NCBI RefSeq assembly: GCF_947179515.1
Contig: NC_067477.1
Coordinates: forward strand, 75,200,644-75,264,643
Direction: 5' to 3'
Origin: Apodemus sylvaticus
Lineage: Eukaryota > Chordata > Mammalia > Rodentia > Muridae
DNA length: 64,000 bases
Both the position numbers and the translations under genes were made by a program. The notes beneath the pieces were generated by a model, which was not told the DNA's origin, ran no database searches, and saw only the letters and a list, made by a program, of their open reading frames with translations. Shown here piece by piece: positions 34,475 through 46,329 of this stretch (position 1 is its first letter; each line of letters begins with the position of its first letter).

Positions 34475-35513
34475 TTCCAGCACCCCATGGTACCTTCTCC
34501 AAAATAGACAATACAATTGGTCGCAAGACAAACCTCAGCAAATAAAAGAAGATAGAACTAATCCCATGCCTCCTATCAGATCACTATGTTGTGAGAGTGG
34601 TTTTCAATAGCAACAAAAACAATAGAAAGCCAAATACACATGGAGACTGAACAATACTCTACTCAATGACACCTTGGCCAAAGAAGAAATAAAGAAAGAA
34701 ATTTTAAATTTTAAAAGACTTTTTAGAATTTAATGAAAATGAAGGCACAACATACCCAAATCTATGGGACACAATGAAAGCAGTGTTAAGAGGAAAACTC
34801 ATAGCTCTGAGTGCCTCCAAAATGAAACGGGAGAGAGCATACACCAGCAGCTTAGCATCATACCTGAAAGCTCTAGAACAGAAAGAATCCAATTCCCCCA
34901 GGAGGAGTAGAAGATAGGAAATCATCGAACTCAGCACTGAAATCAATCAAGTAGAAACAAAAATAACCATACAAAGAATCAACAAATCAGGAGCTGGATC
35001 TTTGAGAAAATCAACAAGATAAATAAACCCTTAGCCAGACAAAGCAAAGGGCACAGAGACATTACCCAAATGGACAAAATTAGAAATGAAAAGGGAGATA
35101 TAACAACAGAAACTAAGGAAATTCTAAAAATCATCAGATCCTAGTAGAAAAGCCTATACTCAACACAACTGGAGAATCTGGAGGAAATGGACAATTTCCT
35201 AGACAGATACCAAATACCAATATTAAATCAGGATCAAGTAGATCATCTACACAGTTCCATAACCCCTAAAGAAATAGATGGGGTCATAGAAAGTCTTCCA
35301 ACCAAAAAAAGCACAGGACCAGATGGTTTTAGTGCAGAATTCTATCAGACCTTCAAAGAAGACCTAACACCAACACTCTTCCAAATATTCCACAAAATAC
35401 AAACAAAAGGAACACTACCCAACATCTTCTATGAAGCCACAATTACACTGATACCAAAACCACACAAAGATCCAACAAAGACAACTTCAGACCAATTTCC
35501 CTTATGAACATCG

Positions 35514-36854
35514 ATGCAAAAATACTCAATAAAATTCTTCACAGAGTTAGAAAGAGCAATTATCAAATTCATCTGGAACAACAAAAAACCCAGGATAGCT
35601 AAAACTATTCTCAGCAACAAAAGAAAATCGGGGGGAATCAGTATCCCTGACCTCAAGCAATACTACATAGCAATAGTGTTAAAAACTTCATGGTATTGGT
35701 ACAGTGACAGGCAGGAGGATCAATGGAACAGGATTGAAGATCCAGAAATGAACCCACACACCTATGGCCACTTGATCCTCGACAAAGAGGCTGAAAATAT
35801 CCAATGGAAAAAAGATAGCCTTTTCAACAAATGGTGCTGGTTCAACTGGAGGTCAGCATGCAGAAGAATGCGAATTGATCCATCCTTGTCTCCTTGTACT
35901 AAGCTCAACTCCAAATGGATCAAGGACCTCCACATAAAGCCAGACACTCTGAAGCTAATAGAAAAGAAACTGGGGAAGACCCTTGAGGACATCGGTACAG
36001 GGAGAAAGTTTCTGAACAGAACACCAATAGCGTATGCTCTAAGAGCAAGAATTGACAAATGGGACCTCATAAGGTTACAGAGTTTCTGTAAAGCAAAGGA
36101 CACCATCAAGAGGACAGATCGGCAACCAACAAATTGGGAAAAGATCTTCACCAATCCTACATCAGATAGAGGGCTAATATCCAATATATATAAAGAACTC
36201 AAGAAGTTAGACTCCAGAAAACCGAACAACCCTATTAAAAAATGGGGTACAGATTTAAACAAAGAATTCTCACCTGAAGAACTTCGGATGGTGGAGAAGC
36301 ATCTTAAAAAATGCTCAACTTCATTAGTCATTAGGGAAATGCAAATCAAAACAACTCTAAGATTTCATCTTACACCAGTCAGAATGGCTAAGATTAAAAA
36401 TTCAGGAGACAGCAGGTTTTGGAGAGGGTGTGGAGAAAGAGGAACACTCCTCCACTGCTGGTGGGGTTGCAAATTGGTACAACCACTCTGGAAAGCAGTC
36501 TGGCGGTTCCTCCGAAAACTGGGCACCTCACTTCCAGAAGATCTTGCTATACCACTCCTGGGCATATATCCAGATGATTCCCCACCATGTAATAAGGATA
36601 CATGCTCTACTATGTTCATAGCAGCCCTATTTATAATTGCCAGATGCTGGAAAGAACCCAGGTATCCCTCAACAGAAGAGTGGATGCAAAAAATGTGGTA
36701 TATCTACACAATGGAGTACTATTCAGCCATTAGAAACAATGAATTCATGAAATTCTTAGGCAAATGGATGGAGCTAGAGAACATCATACTAAGTGAGGTA
36801 ACCCAGGCTCAAAAGGTGAATCATGGTATGCACTCACTAATAAGTAGTTATTAA
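35514..36854 (+). pseudogene. Chimeric ORF2 frame: 7-8 codons of B fused to L1 D C-terminal ORF2
   Basis: A 446-codon uninterrupted frame. It starts at an ATG in B that is out of B's own frame (MQKYSIK) and enters D at TELERAIIKFIWNN. It then runs through LKTSWYWYSDRQEDQWNRIEDPEMNPHTYGHL to the ORF2 stop after GMHSLISSY. It lacks the endonuclease and the reverse-transcriptase catalytic box, so it cannot retrotranspose. The C-terminal CX3CX7HX4C motif has lost its first Cys (RFWRGCGERGTLLHCWWGC, codon TTT near 36416-36420). The absence of stops points to a recent insertion. Confidence 0.9.
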
Positions 36855-37130
36855 CCTAGAAAACTGGAATACTCAAAACATAATCCACACATCAAATGAG
36901 ATACAAGAAGAAAGGAGGAGTGGCCCCTGGTTCTGGAAAGACTCAGTGAAACAGTATTCGGCAAAACCAGAACGGGGAAGTGGGAAGGGATGGGAGGGAG
37001 GACAGGGGAAGAGAAGGGGGCTTCCGGGACTTTCGGGGAGTGGGGGGGCTAGAAAAGGGGAAATCATTTGAAATGTAAATAAATTATATTGAATAAAAAA
37101 AATTTAAAAAAAAAAAGAAAAAAGAAAGAA
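35535..37130 (+). mobile_element. Young L1 (element D) in L1 B, no target-site duplication
   Basis: 5' truncated in ORF2 at 'ttcttcacagagttag', through the 3' UTR (36855-37095) to a long A-rich tail with G interruptions (37094-37130). The left junction lies in a TTCTT shared by B (aaaattctt) and the L1 sequence; on the right B resumes at 'aatccaagaacacatc'. About eight bases of B (gccaaccg in related copies) are missing at the site and no TSD is visible. This differs from the ordinary target-primed insertions in A, C and K. Confidence 0.92.
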
Positions 37131-39295
37131 AATCCAAGAACACATCAAATGATCATTCACCCTGATCAAGTAGGCTTCATCCCAGGGATGCAGGGATGGT
37201 TCAATATATGGAAATCCATCAATGCAATCCACTACATAAATTCAAAGAAAAAAAACACATGGTCATTTCTTTAGATGCTGAATAAGCATTTGACAAAATT
37301 CAGCATCCTTTCATGCTAAAAGTCTTGGAAAGAACAGGAATTCAAGGCCCATACCTAAATATAGTAAAAGCATTTTACAGCCAACTGGTAGGCAACATCA
37401 AACTAAATGGAGAGAAACTTGAAGCAATCCCACTAAAATCAGGGACTCGATAAGGTTGCCCTCTCTCTCCATATCTTCTCAATATAGTACTTGAGGTACA
37501 AACTAGAGAAATTAGACAACATAAGGAGGTCAAAGGGATACAAATTGGCAAGGAAGAAGTCATCCTATCACTATTTGCAGATGATATGATAGTAAACTTA
37601 GGTGACCCAAAAAACTCCACCAGAGAACTCCGACAGCTGATAAACAACTTCAGCAAAGTGGCTGGTTAAAAAATCAACTCAAACAAATCAGGAGCCTTCC
37701 TATACTCAAAGGATAAGCAGGCTGAGAAAAAAATTAAGGAAATGACACAATTGCCACAAATAATTTAAAGTATCTTGGTGCGACTCTAACCAAACAAGTA
37801 AAAGATCTGTACGACAAAAACTTCAAGTCTCTTAAGAAGGAAATGGAAGAAGACCTCAGAAAATGGAAAAATCTTCCATACATTTGGATTGGCAGGATTA
37901 ATATAGTTAAAATGGTCATTTTGCCAAAAGCAATATGCAGACTCAATGCAATCCCATTCAAAATCCCAACTCAGTTCTTCATAGAGTTAGAAAGAGGAAT
38001 TCTCAAATTCATCTGGAATAACAAAAAAACCAGGATAGCTAAAACTATTCTCAACAGTAAAAGAACTTCTGGGGGAATCAGTATCCTAGACCTCAAGCAA
38101 TTGTACAGAGCAATAGTGTTAAAAACTGCATGGTATTAGTACAGTGACAGGCAGGTGGATCAATGGAATAGGATTTAAGATCCAGAAATGAACCCACACA
38201 CCTATGTCTACTTGATCTTCAACATAGGAGCTGAAAACATCCAGGAGAAAAAAAGATAGCCTTTTTAAAAAATGGTGCTGGTTCAATTGGAAGTCAGCAT
38301 GAAGAAGAATGTGAATTGATCTGTTCTTATCTCCCTGTACTCAGCTCAACTCCAAGTGGATCAAGGACCTCCACATAAATCCAGACACACTGAAACTAAT
38401 ATAAAAGAAACTGGGGAAGAACCTTCAGGACATCAGTACAGGGGGAAAGTTCCTGAATAGAACACTAATAGCTTATACTCTAAGATCAAGAATTGACAAA
38501 TGGCACCTCAGAAAATTATAAAGTTTCTGTAAGGGAAAGGACACCATCAAAAGGACAAATCAGCAACCAACAAATTGGAAAAAGATCTTCACCAACCCTA
38601 CATCTGACAGAGGGCTAATATCTAATATGTACAAAGAACTCAAGAAGTTAGACCCCAGAAAGCCAAATAACCCTATTAAAAAAGGGGTACAGAGCTAAAC
38701 AAAGAATTCTCACATGAAGAACTTTGGATGGCTGACAAGTCTTCCAAAAAATATTCAACATCTTTAGTTATTAGGGAAATGCAAATCAAAACAATCCTGA
38801 GATTTCACCTCATACCAGTCAGAATGGCTAAGATTAAAAACTCAGGAGATAGCAGGTATTGATGAGGATGTAGAGAAAGAGGAACACTCCTCCACTGATG
38901 TGGGGTTTCAAGCTGGTCTAACCACTCTGGAAATCAGTCTGGTGGTTCCTCAGAAAACTTGGCATGACACTTCCTTAGGACCCTGCTATACCACTCCTGG
39001 GTATATATGCAGAGGATTCCCTAGCATGTAATAAGGATATATGCTCCACCATATTCATAGCAGCTCTATTTATAATAGCCAGAAGCTGGAAAGAACCCAG
39101 ATGTCCCTCAATAGAGGAATGGATAAAAAAAATATGTGGTATATATACACAAAGGAGTATTATTCACACATTAGAAACAATGATTTCATGAAATTCTTAG
39201 ACAAATGGATGGAGCTGGATAACATCATCCTAAGTGAAATAATTCAGTCTGAAAAGATCACTCATAGTATGCACTCACTGATAAGCCAATATTAG
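37131..39295 (+). pseudogene. Terminal part of L1 B ORF2
   Basis: B's reverse-transcriptase and C-terminal coding sequence, with stops (for example Gln or Arg codons to TAA near 37449) and indels. Useful as the outgroup to date C and D. Ends with the stop at 39293-39295. Confidence 0.85.
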
Positions 39296-39545
39296 CCTAG
39301 AAACTTGGAATATCCAAGACATAATCCACATATCAAATGATGTTCAAGAAGAAGGAAGGATTGGCCCCTGGTTCTGGAAAGGCTCAGTGCAGCAGTGTAG
39401 GACAATACCAGAACAGGGAAGTGGGAAGGGTTGGATGGGGAAACAGGAGGAGGGAAGAGGGCTTATGGGACTTTCAGGGAATGAGGAGCCAGGAAATGGG
39501 GAATCATTTGAAATGTAAATAAAGAATATATCGAATAAAAATAAA
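39296..39545 (+). other. L1 B 3' UTR and tail
   Basis: Same order as the young copies but diverged: G-rich tract at 39415-39500, 'aaatgtaaataaagaatata', then an A-rich tail with T interruptions ending near 39545. Confidence 0.85.
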
Positions 39546-40467
39546 TAAAATTGTGTTCTCTTAAATAACTCTGCTTTTAGGTGATAATTAGTTCACACTA
39601 GTAAGCAATCACAGTATTCCTGGCAGTTTAGAGAAACAACAAATGTTAACTAGAACATTGCATACATGTATGTAGAAGAACAACTTAATAACTGGGTAGT
39701 AACAAGAGAGTTTCTGATCCTGTGGCACACAGTAATGTAAAATTGCTTGATATGTTCACTTCCATAAGTTAAAAAGAGAAAGTCTAGATTCTACTGAGTA
39801 ATGTAAGGTGAGGCTGAAATCTGAAAATGAGTGAGGGTTAAATATGACATGGATGGGATAAATAATTTTAGGTTTAAGAAATTCCATGCCTACAGGAAGG
39901 TTAGAGTAGATATAAAGACAAATAATGTACAAGACCAGTACCTACAGCAGATTTAAAAACCATCACAAGTAAAAGTTCTGTTTTAACAAAAAATTACAGA
40001 TCATTTAAGGATGATTCTAGAATATGGCAGAAAATATCAAAAGGAGAGGTGTCACTGACACACAACAAAGAAGATTATGACAATATTTCAGCAAGAAAAA
40101 ATGGTTGTGTCTTTGAATAATGTCACAACTTTTCAAATTTAATTGACCAAGTTTCCATTTCTTTGTTCTATTTTATTAAAATGTTAACTGTGCTGAGTGT
40201 CAGGTTTTGGTTTGGGTTGATTTAATAGTATCAGGGCTTTCATATCTTCAAAGTGGAAATTTCAAATATTACCAATTTTCCAGGCATGCAAGTTCGTAAA
40301 ACTAGCATTCAAAATCTATTACCCTTATTTCCTTTTGCTTTTTTTTATTCTTGATGCTAACTTCTTTCACAGGGTTTAACTACTAACAGATCAAAACAAT
40401 CAACACAAACCTTTTGTGTATCTTTCATTACTAATAATGATCACAGAGCACAGAACCCTAAAGCAGG
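39546..40467. other. Unassigned sequence between L1 B and L1 E
   Basis: AT-rich, short frames only, no repeat recognised. Confidence 0.4.
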
Positions 40468-40474
40468 AGATGAT

Positions 40475-42660
40475 GCAAAAATACTTAATAAAATTCTTGC
40501 CAACTGAATCCAAGAACATATCAAAATGATCATCCACCATGATCAAGTAGGCTTCATCCCAGGGATGCAGGGATGGTTCAATATAAGGAAATCCATCAAT
40601 GCTATCCACTACATAAACAAACTCAAAGTAAAAACCATATGGTCATCTCATTAGATGAAGAAAAAGCATTTGACAAAATCCAGCATCCTTTCATGCTAAA
40701 AGTATTGGAAAGAACAGGAATTCAAGGCCCATACCTAAACATCATTAAAGCAATATACAGCAAACCAGTAGCCAACATCAAACTAAATGGAGCGAAACTT
40801 GAAGCAATCCCACTAAAATCAGGGACTAGACAAGGCTGTCCTCTCTCCATATCTTTTCAATATAGTACTTGAAGTTCTAGCTAGAGCAATTAGACAACAT
40901 AAGGAGGTCAAGGGGATACAAATTGGAAAGGAAGAAGTCAAATTATCACTATTTGCAGATGACATGATAGTCTACTTAAGTGACCCGAAAACCTCCACCA
41001 GAGAACTCCTACAGCTGATAAACAACTTCAGCAAAATGGCTGGTTAAAAAATCAACAGAAGCAAATCAGTTGCCTTCCTATACTCAAAGGATAAGGAGGC
41101 TGAGAAAGAAGTTAGGGAAATGACACCCTTCAAAATAGCCACAAACAATATAAAGTATCTTGGTGTGACTCTAACCAAACAAGTGAAAGATCTATATGAC
41201 AATTACTTCAGGTCTCTGAAGAAGGAAATTGAAGAAGACCTCAGAAAACGGAAAAAATCTGCCATGCTTGTGGATTGGCAGTATTAATATAGTTAAAATG
41301 ACCATCTTGCCAAAAGCAATCTACAGATTCAATGCAATCCCCATCAAAATCCCAATTCAGTTCTTCACAGAGTTAGAAAAAGCAATTCTCAAATTCATCT
41401 GGAATAACAAGAAACCCAGGATAGCTAAAACTCTTCTCAACAACAAATGAAATTCTGGGGGAATCAGTATCCCTGACTTCAAGCAATACTACACAGCAAT
41501 AGTGTTAAAAACTGCATGGTATTGGCACAGTGACAGACAAGTGGACCAATGGAATAGAATTGAAGATCCAGAAATGAGTCCACACACCTATGGTCACTTG
41601 ATCTTTGACAAAGGAGCCAAAAACATCCAGTGCAAAAAAGATAGCCTTTTCAACAAATGGTGCTGAATCAATTTGAGGTCACCATGCAGAAGAATGTGAA
41701 TTGATCCATTCTTATCTCCATGTACTAAACTTCACTCCAAGTGGATCAAAGACCTCCATGTAAAACCAGACACACTGAAACTAATAGAAAAGAAACTGGG
41801 GAAGACCCTTGAGGACATGAGCACAGGGGAAAAGTTCCTGAACAAATCTCCAATAGCTTATGCTTTAAGATCAAGAATTGACAAATGGGACCTCATAAAA
41901 TTACAAAATTTCTGTAAGGCAAAGGACACTGTTAAAAGGACAAAACGGTAACCATCAAACTGGGAAAGGATATTCACCAACCTTACATCTGATAGAGGGC
42001 TAATATCCAGTATATACAAAGAACTCAAGAAGTTAGACCCCAGGGAACCAAATAACCCTATTAAAAAATGGGGTACAGATCTAAACAAAGAATTTTCACT
42101 TGAAGAAATTTGGATGGCCGAGAGGCACCTGAAGAAGTGCTCAACATCATTAGTCATTAGGGAAATGCAGATCAAAACAACCCTGAGATATCACCTTTCA
42201 CCAGTCAGAATGGCTAAGGTCAAAAACTCAGGAGACATCAGGTGTTGGCGAGGATGTGGAGAAAGAGGAACACTCCTCCACTGCTAGATGGGCTGTACGA
42301 TGGTACAACCACTGTGGAGATCAGTCTGGAGGTTCCTCAGAAAACTGGACATGAGACTTCCAGAGGACCCTGCTATACCTCTCCTGGGCATATACCCAAA
42401 GGATTCCCTGGCATGCAATAAAGACACATGCTCCATTATGTTCATAAGCCGCCTTATTTATAATAGACAGAAGCTGGAAAGAACCCAGATGCTGCTCAAA
42501 GGAGGAATGGATACAGAAAATGTCGTATATTTACACAATGGAATACTACTCAGCAATTAGAAACAATGAATTCACAAAAATTTTAGGCAAATGGTTTGAT
42601 CTGGAAAATATCATCCTAAGTTAGGTAACCCAATCACAAAAGAATACACATGGAATGCAA
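40475..42660 (+). pseudogene. L1 E ORF2 remnant
   Basis: Reverse-transcriptase region onward. Frame 40573-40872 reads NHMVISLDEEKAFDKIQHPFMLKVLERTGIQGPYLNIIKAIYSKPVANIKLNGAKLEAIPLKSGTRQGCPLS, then loses frame at 'ctgtcctctctccatatc'. The FADD box follows at 40956-40970. Stops appear near 41046 and 41448. The C-terminal motif CWRGCGERGTLLHC is at 42240-42284 with a mutated end. Confidence 0.85.
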
Positions 42661-42990
42661 TCTCTGATAAGTGGATATTAATTAGTCCAGAAGCCCTGAA
42701 TACCCAAGGCACAAATCGCATAACAAATGACTCCCATGAAGAATTATTGAGAGGGTCCTGATCCTGGAAAGGATTGATCTAGCATTGGAAGGGAATATAA
42801 TGGCAGAGAAAAAGGAGGGAGGTGATTGGAGAAGGGATGGAGAGAAGAAGGTTTATGGGACATATGGGGAGGAGGGATCCAGGAAAGGGGAAATCATTTG
42901 GAATGTAAACAAAGAATATAGAAAATAAAAATATTTAAAAAATAAAAAACAAAAAAAAATCTCAATAGAAAATTAAAAAAAAAAAAAAAA
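40475..42990 (+). mobile_element. 5'-truncated L1 (element E)
   Basis: Begins in ORF2 at 'gcaaaaatacttaataaa' and runs to a 3' UTR of an older subtype ending near 42930, then two A-rich stretches. The 3' UTR differs from the rat-type young one ('catatggggaggagggatcc' at 42860). A 7-bp repeat agatgat at 40468-40474 and 42991-42997 is a possible TSD. Overall divergence is intermediate. Confidence 0.88.
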
Positions 42991-42997
42991 AGATGAT

Positions 42998-43853
42998 CTG
43001 TCCCATTTTCTCAAGGCATCCCGATCACTCATTCCTCTCTTACTCCACTTAGTGGGTTAGCTGGTGAACAGGAATTCTGTACCCCTTTTAATAAATACAA
43101 GTATATATATTCTATTCTTCTAAAGAACCCTGACTAATACATCTTTCTTAACAATATGTATGTATGTATGTATGTACATATATGTAAACATGTACACATA
43201 TTTTAATGCATGTGTCTCACTTATTTTTCCTCTCAAAAGTGGTGAAATTAAATTTCAAGCTTAAATCAGTTATAGCTAAACTATGTGTTACCGCCTTATT
43301 TATACTTTATATGTGCTTATTTTTAATTAATTTTTATTTAAAAATTTCATAGATATTTATATTACACTTTGATATAAAGCTACCCCTCTTTCGTTCTCCT
43401 CCAATTCTTTCCCCATCATTTTTTTTCCAAAATTTGCTTTTCTTTAACCCCCACAAAGTTCAATTAGTGCTGTTTGGTACTAACAGATTTAGGACAATAT
43501 CCTGGAGCATGTATAGTCTCTCTGGAAATACATTTCTGAGAGAGAACTGACTGTAACTCCATCAGCAGCAATCAGTTGTCAATAGCTCTTTAGCCAGGAA
43601 TGAGATGTCAGAAACCCTTCCTTTTTCTCTACTGGAATTTTAAATAATTTGCCCGGATACTAAAAATATACTTATTAACTATAAGTTATATCCCTGTGAA
43701 GCACAGTTAATACTATATCTAAAGATAAATAGATTTATGCTACCGCTGGTTATTAAAATCTTTCCTTTCTGGTGATTCGCTTGGTAATCTCCATGCCTTG
43801 GTAAACGGGAGGCTGTAATAAAGATGACACATATAGCCAGATTCCCTGTACAC
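42998..43853. other. Unassigned sequence with short GTAT repeats
   Basis: A small tetranucleotide run (tatg)n is at 43156-43174. No gene or other repeat recognised. Confidence 0.4.
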
Positions 43854-44051
43854 TGACCAGAGTGATGGCTCAGTGGTTAACAGCACTGACTGCTCTTCTG
43901 AAGGTCCTGAGTTCAAATCCCAGCAACCACATGGTGGTTCACAACCATCCGTAAAGAGATCTGATGCCCTCTTCTGGTGTCTGAAGATAGCTACAGTGTA
44001 CCTAGATATAATAATAAATAAATCAAAAAAAAAAAAAAAAGAAAAGAAAAA
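43854..44051 (+). mobile_element. B2 SINE
   Basis: tRNA-derived SINE. The RNA polymerase III A box (near 'gatggctcagtggttaa') and B box (gttcaaatccc at 43911) are visible, then 'ccacatggtggttcacaac', 'agatctgatgccctcttctg', 'aagatagctacagtgtac' and an A-rich tail at 44022-44051. Orientation is plus. Good match to the rodent consensus. Confidence 0.93.
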
Positions 44052-44189
44052 AGATCTACTGAAACAAGTAACTACCTAGGTGTGGCTCGAAAGTTCTTAC
44101 CTTTATATGCTATTCTATGGGTATAAGGGCAATAAATTAATGTGGCCTTTGTTTCAATCTTTAGTTTTCTATATTTTAAGATTTTTCAT

Positions 44190-44300
44190 TTTTAATTATG
44201 TGGGTTTCTCTGTATGACATATTTGTGCAGGTGCTATGGGGGTTAGAAGTTGGCATACAGTCATCTGAGGCTACCATTATAGGCAATGTTGAGACAACAG
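44190..44300 (-). mobile_element. Probable B3-type SINE fragment
   Basis: On the plus strand 'gtgcaggtgctatgg', 'agaagttggcatacagtcat' and 'accattataggcaatgttga' follow the order of the reverse complement of a B3 (older B2) SINE. Short and diverged. Confidence 0.55.
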
Positions 44301-45535
44301 ATGTAATTAAAAGAAACTACATTTGGGTACTCTGAAATGGAAAATATGCACTTAAACACTGAGATAGGACTCTGAACTCACTTAACATTGAATTGTGGTG
44401 GATATTATTTATGCTGAATATTTCAAGAGCAAAGAAAAGACTATGTTTGGTTAGCCCACACAATTATCGAAAGTATTTTAAGGCTTGTGATAATTGGCCT
44501 TTGGGATATCTTTGTCTTCATAGATATTTAGAATCATTAGGAATTTCTGATTAGCATTTAAAATTTGAACATATCTTCTAGTTGGCATGCCTTTTACAGA
44601 GTACAATCATTCATCAAGCCTAAGTCTGAGTGAATATCAAATCCTGATTTTAAAGAGGAAACAATTTGCATGGAGTCAGTATAGCTGGAAGGTGTGCAGA
44701 AGATTGGGAGAGGTGCTGGCTGATCTGTATGGTCAAGTGTTATGGCACACAAATCAGGAAGTCAAAGCTAGATAGAGGACTTGGGTACTTATATTCCTTA
44801 CAATACCAAATATTGAACTTGGTGTATTGCACAGGCCAGACGATCACTTAGACCAGTTAAGTACATCACCATTCCCTAGAACTCTTCTACAATTTACTTA
44901 ACTGTCAGAATTTTCCTTTTAAAATGACATGTATTATGTCTTTGTCAATAATTGACAGGAAAAAAAAAGAAAATAAAAAGACTATTCCATATAGGATCTA
45001 TTTATTACTGTGCCATCCTCATTCAAAATGTATTCTTAATATCTTTGTTTGCTATAGTTAGTTTTGTTTTGTTGCTTTAACCAATAGCAATAAGTGTACT
45101 TCTAAACTGAGATCATTTTCTCCTGATAAACCTTACACATAAGAGCTGCAAAGCAAACATGTGCCAAAGAAAAAGTATGGCCGGCAAGATCTTCCTTAAA
45201 TGACAGTAAATGTTTGATTGATTAACAATAGTCAAGTGACTTAAAAAAAATCTGGGGTATTGTAAGCTCTTATATTTTAAAATGAGGTATTCACTAGCAT
45301 CATTTTATAATTAAACAAAAAATCTTTATGTAACCAAAACAGAAATTTTTACTTCTACAAATGTGAATCCTGTTATTTTCACCTTTTATATGGCCAGGAA
45401 GTCAGAAAAAAAAATAACATGTTGGGTAGATTTTGAGAACTGAGCCCACATATAAAATGTTAAATGTAACACAAAATATTAGATGTTCTTGATTGGGTAG
45501 AAAAAGGGAAAGACAAGAAAAAAACACAGAAAATG
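44301..45535. other. Unassigned AT-rich sequence
   Basis: Frames up to about 62 codons, no recognised protein or repeat. Confidence 0.4.
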
Positions 45536-45539
45536 CTTT

Positions 45540-46325
45540 CTTTCTTTTTTTATTGAATATCATCTTCATTTACATTGCCATGGTAAAAGCTTTCCTGATT
45601 TTCCCCTCCCTCAAGACCCCCAACCCCTTCTCCCCCCTTGCCTCTACATATATGCCCCTCCACCCAATACACTCCCACCTCCCTACCCCCTCAGTTTCCC
45701 TTTCTTGGGGCCTCTGTTGAGCCTTTACCTAACCAAAGTCCATTCCTCCGACTGATGCCCAACAAGGTCTTCCTCTGCCACATTTTTGGCTGGAACCATA
45801 TGTGCCCCTTGGTTGATGGTTCAGTCCCTGGGAGTCTTGAGGCATCTGGGTGGCCAAAATCATTGTTCTTCCCATGGGGCTCTATGCCCCTTCAGCTCTT
45901 CTGGACCACCCTCCAGATCCTTGATTAAGGACCCCATGCCCAGTCCAATAGTTGGTTGCTAGCATCTGCCTCTGTATTTGTAAGTCTCTGATAGGTCCCC
46001 TCAGAAGACAACCATTGCATGATCCTTTCAGTATACACTTCTTGTCATCGATAGTAGTGTCAGGGTTTGTTGACTGATTATAGGATGAATCCCCAGGTAG
46101 GGCAGTCTCTAGGTGGCCTTTACTTCAGCCCATGCTCCACACATTGTCTCCCTTATTGCTCCTGTGAGTATTTTGTTCTCTTTCTCAGAGGAACCAAAGC
46201 ACCCTTACATAAGTTTTCCTTTTTCTTGAGCTTCCTGTACTGGGTGAATTGTAACTTATTTTGAGTTTTTGGGCTAACTTCTGCTTATTAGTGACTGCAC
46301 ACCATGTGTGATCTTTTATTTCTTA
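45540..46325 (-). mobile_element. 5'-truncated old L1: 3' UTR with end of ORF2
   Basis: The poly(T) near 45540-45555 marks the 3' tail of a minus-strand L1. The old-type 3' UTR follows ('ggttgatggttcagtccctg', 'ccccaggtagggcagtctct'), then 'cttattagtgactgcacacc' near 46287, the end of ORF2. The frames on the plus strand here are antisense and not coding. Confidence 0.85.
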
Positions 46326-46329
46326 TCTT

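Larger units (their letters stand above)
29622..39295 (+). pseudogene. L1 B ORF2, split by C and D, decayed
   Basis: The start ATG at 29622 is followed by the endonuclease N-terminus (SLNINGLN-like), damaged by indels. B sequence breaks at 30269, resumes 34475-35534, breaks again, and resumes from 37131 to a stop at 39293-39295 (HSLISQY*). Frames surviving in the last part include 37843-38139 and 39041-39295. The reverse-transcriptase FADD box is near 37570-37590 (LFADDMIV on the plus strand) but followed by stops. Non-functional. Confidence 0.88.
27689..39545 (+). mobile_element. Full-length old L1 (element B) carrying two nested L1s
   Basis: Plus-strand order: 5' UTR with tandem monomers (27689-28339), ORF1 (28340-29560), ORF2 (29622-39295, interrupted), 3' UTR (39296 to about 39535) and A-rich tail. 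Element C (30270-34458) and element D (35535-37130) are inserted in ORF2. When their spans are skipped, B's own ORF2 order is continuous. B is more diverged than C, D or A. Possible TSD: 'aataaataataatt' at 27672-27685 against 'aataaataaaatt' near 39541, imperfect. B's own length without the inserts is about 6.1 kb. Confidence 0.92.

Noticed and set aside
27672..39553. Perfect TSD for L1 B
   Set aside because: The AT-rich candidates at the two ends are imperfect (an extra T) and low in complexity, so they cannot be told from chance.
40468..42997. agatgat as a firm TSD for L1 E
   Set aside because: Seven bases is short and overlaps normal L1 sequence (gatgcaaaa); kept only as a possibility.
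43854..44051. tRNA gene
   Set aside because: The A-box and B-box-like sequences belong to a B2 SINE, which is tRNA-derived; it has the full B2 body and an A tail.
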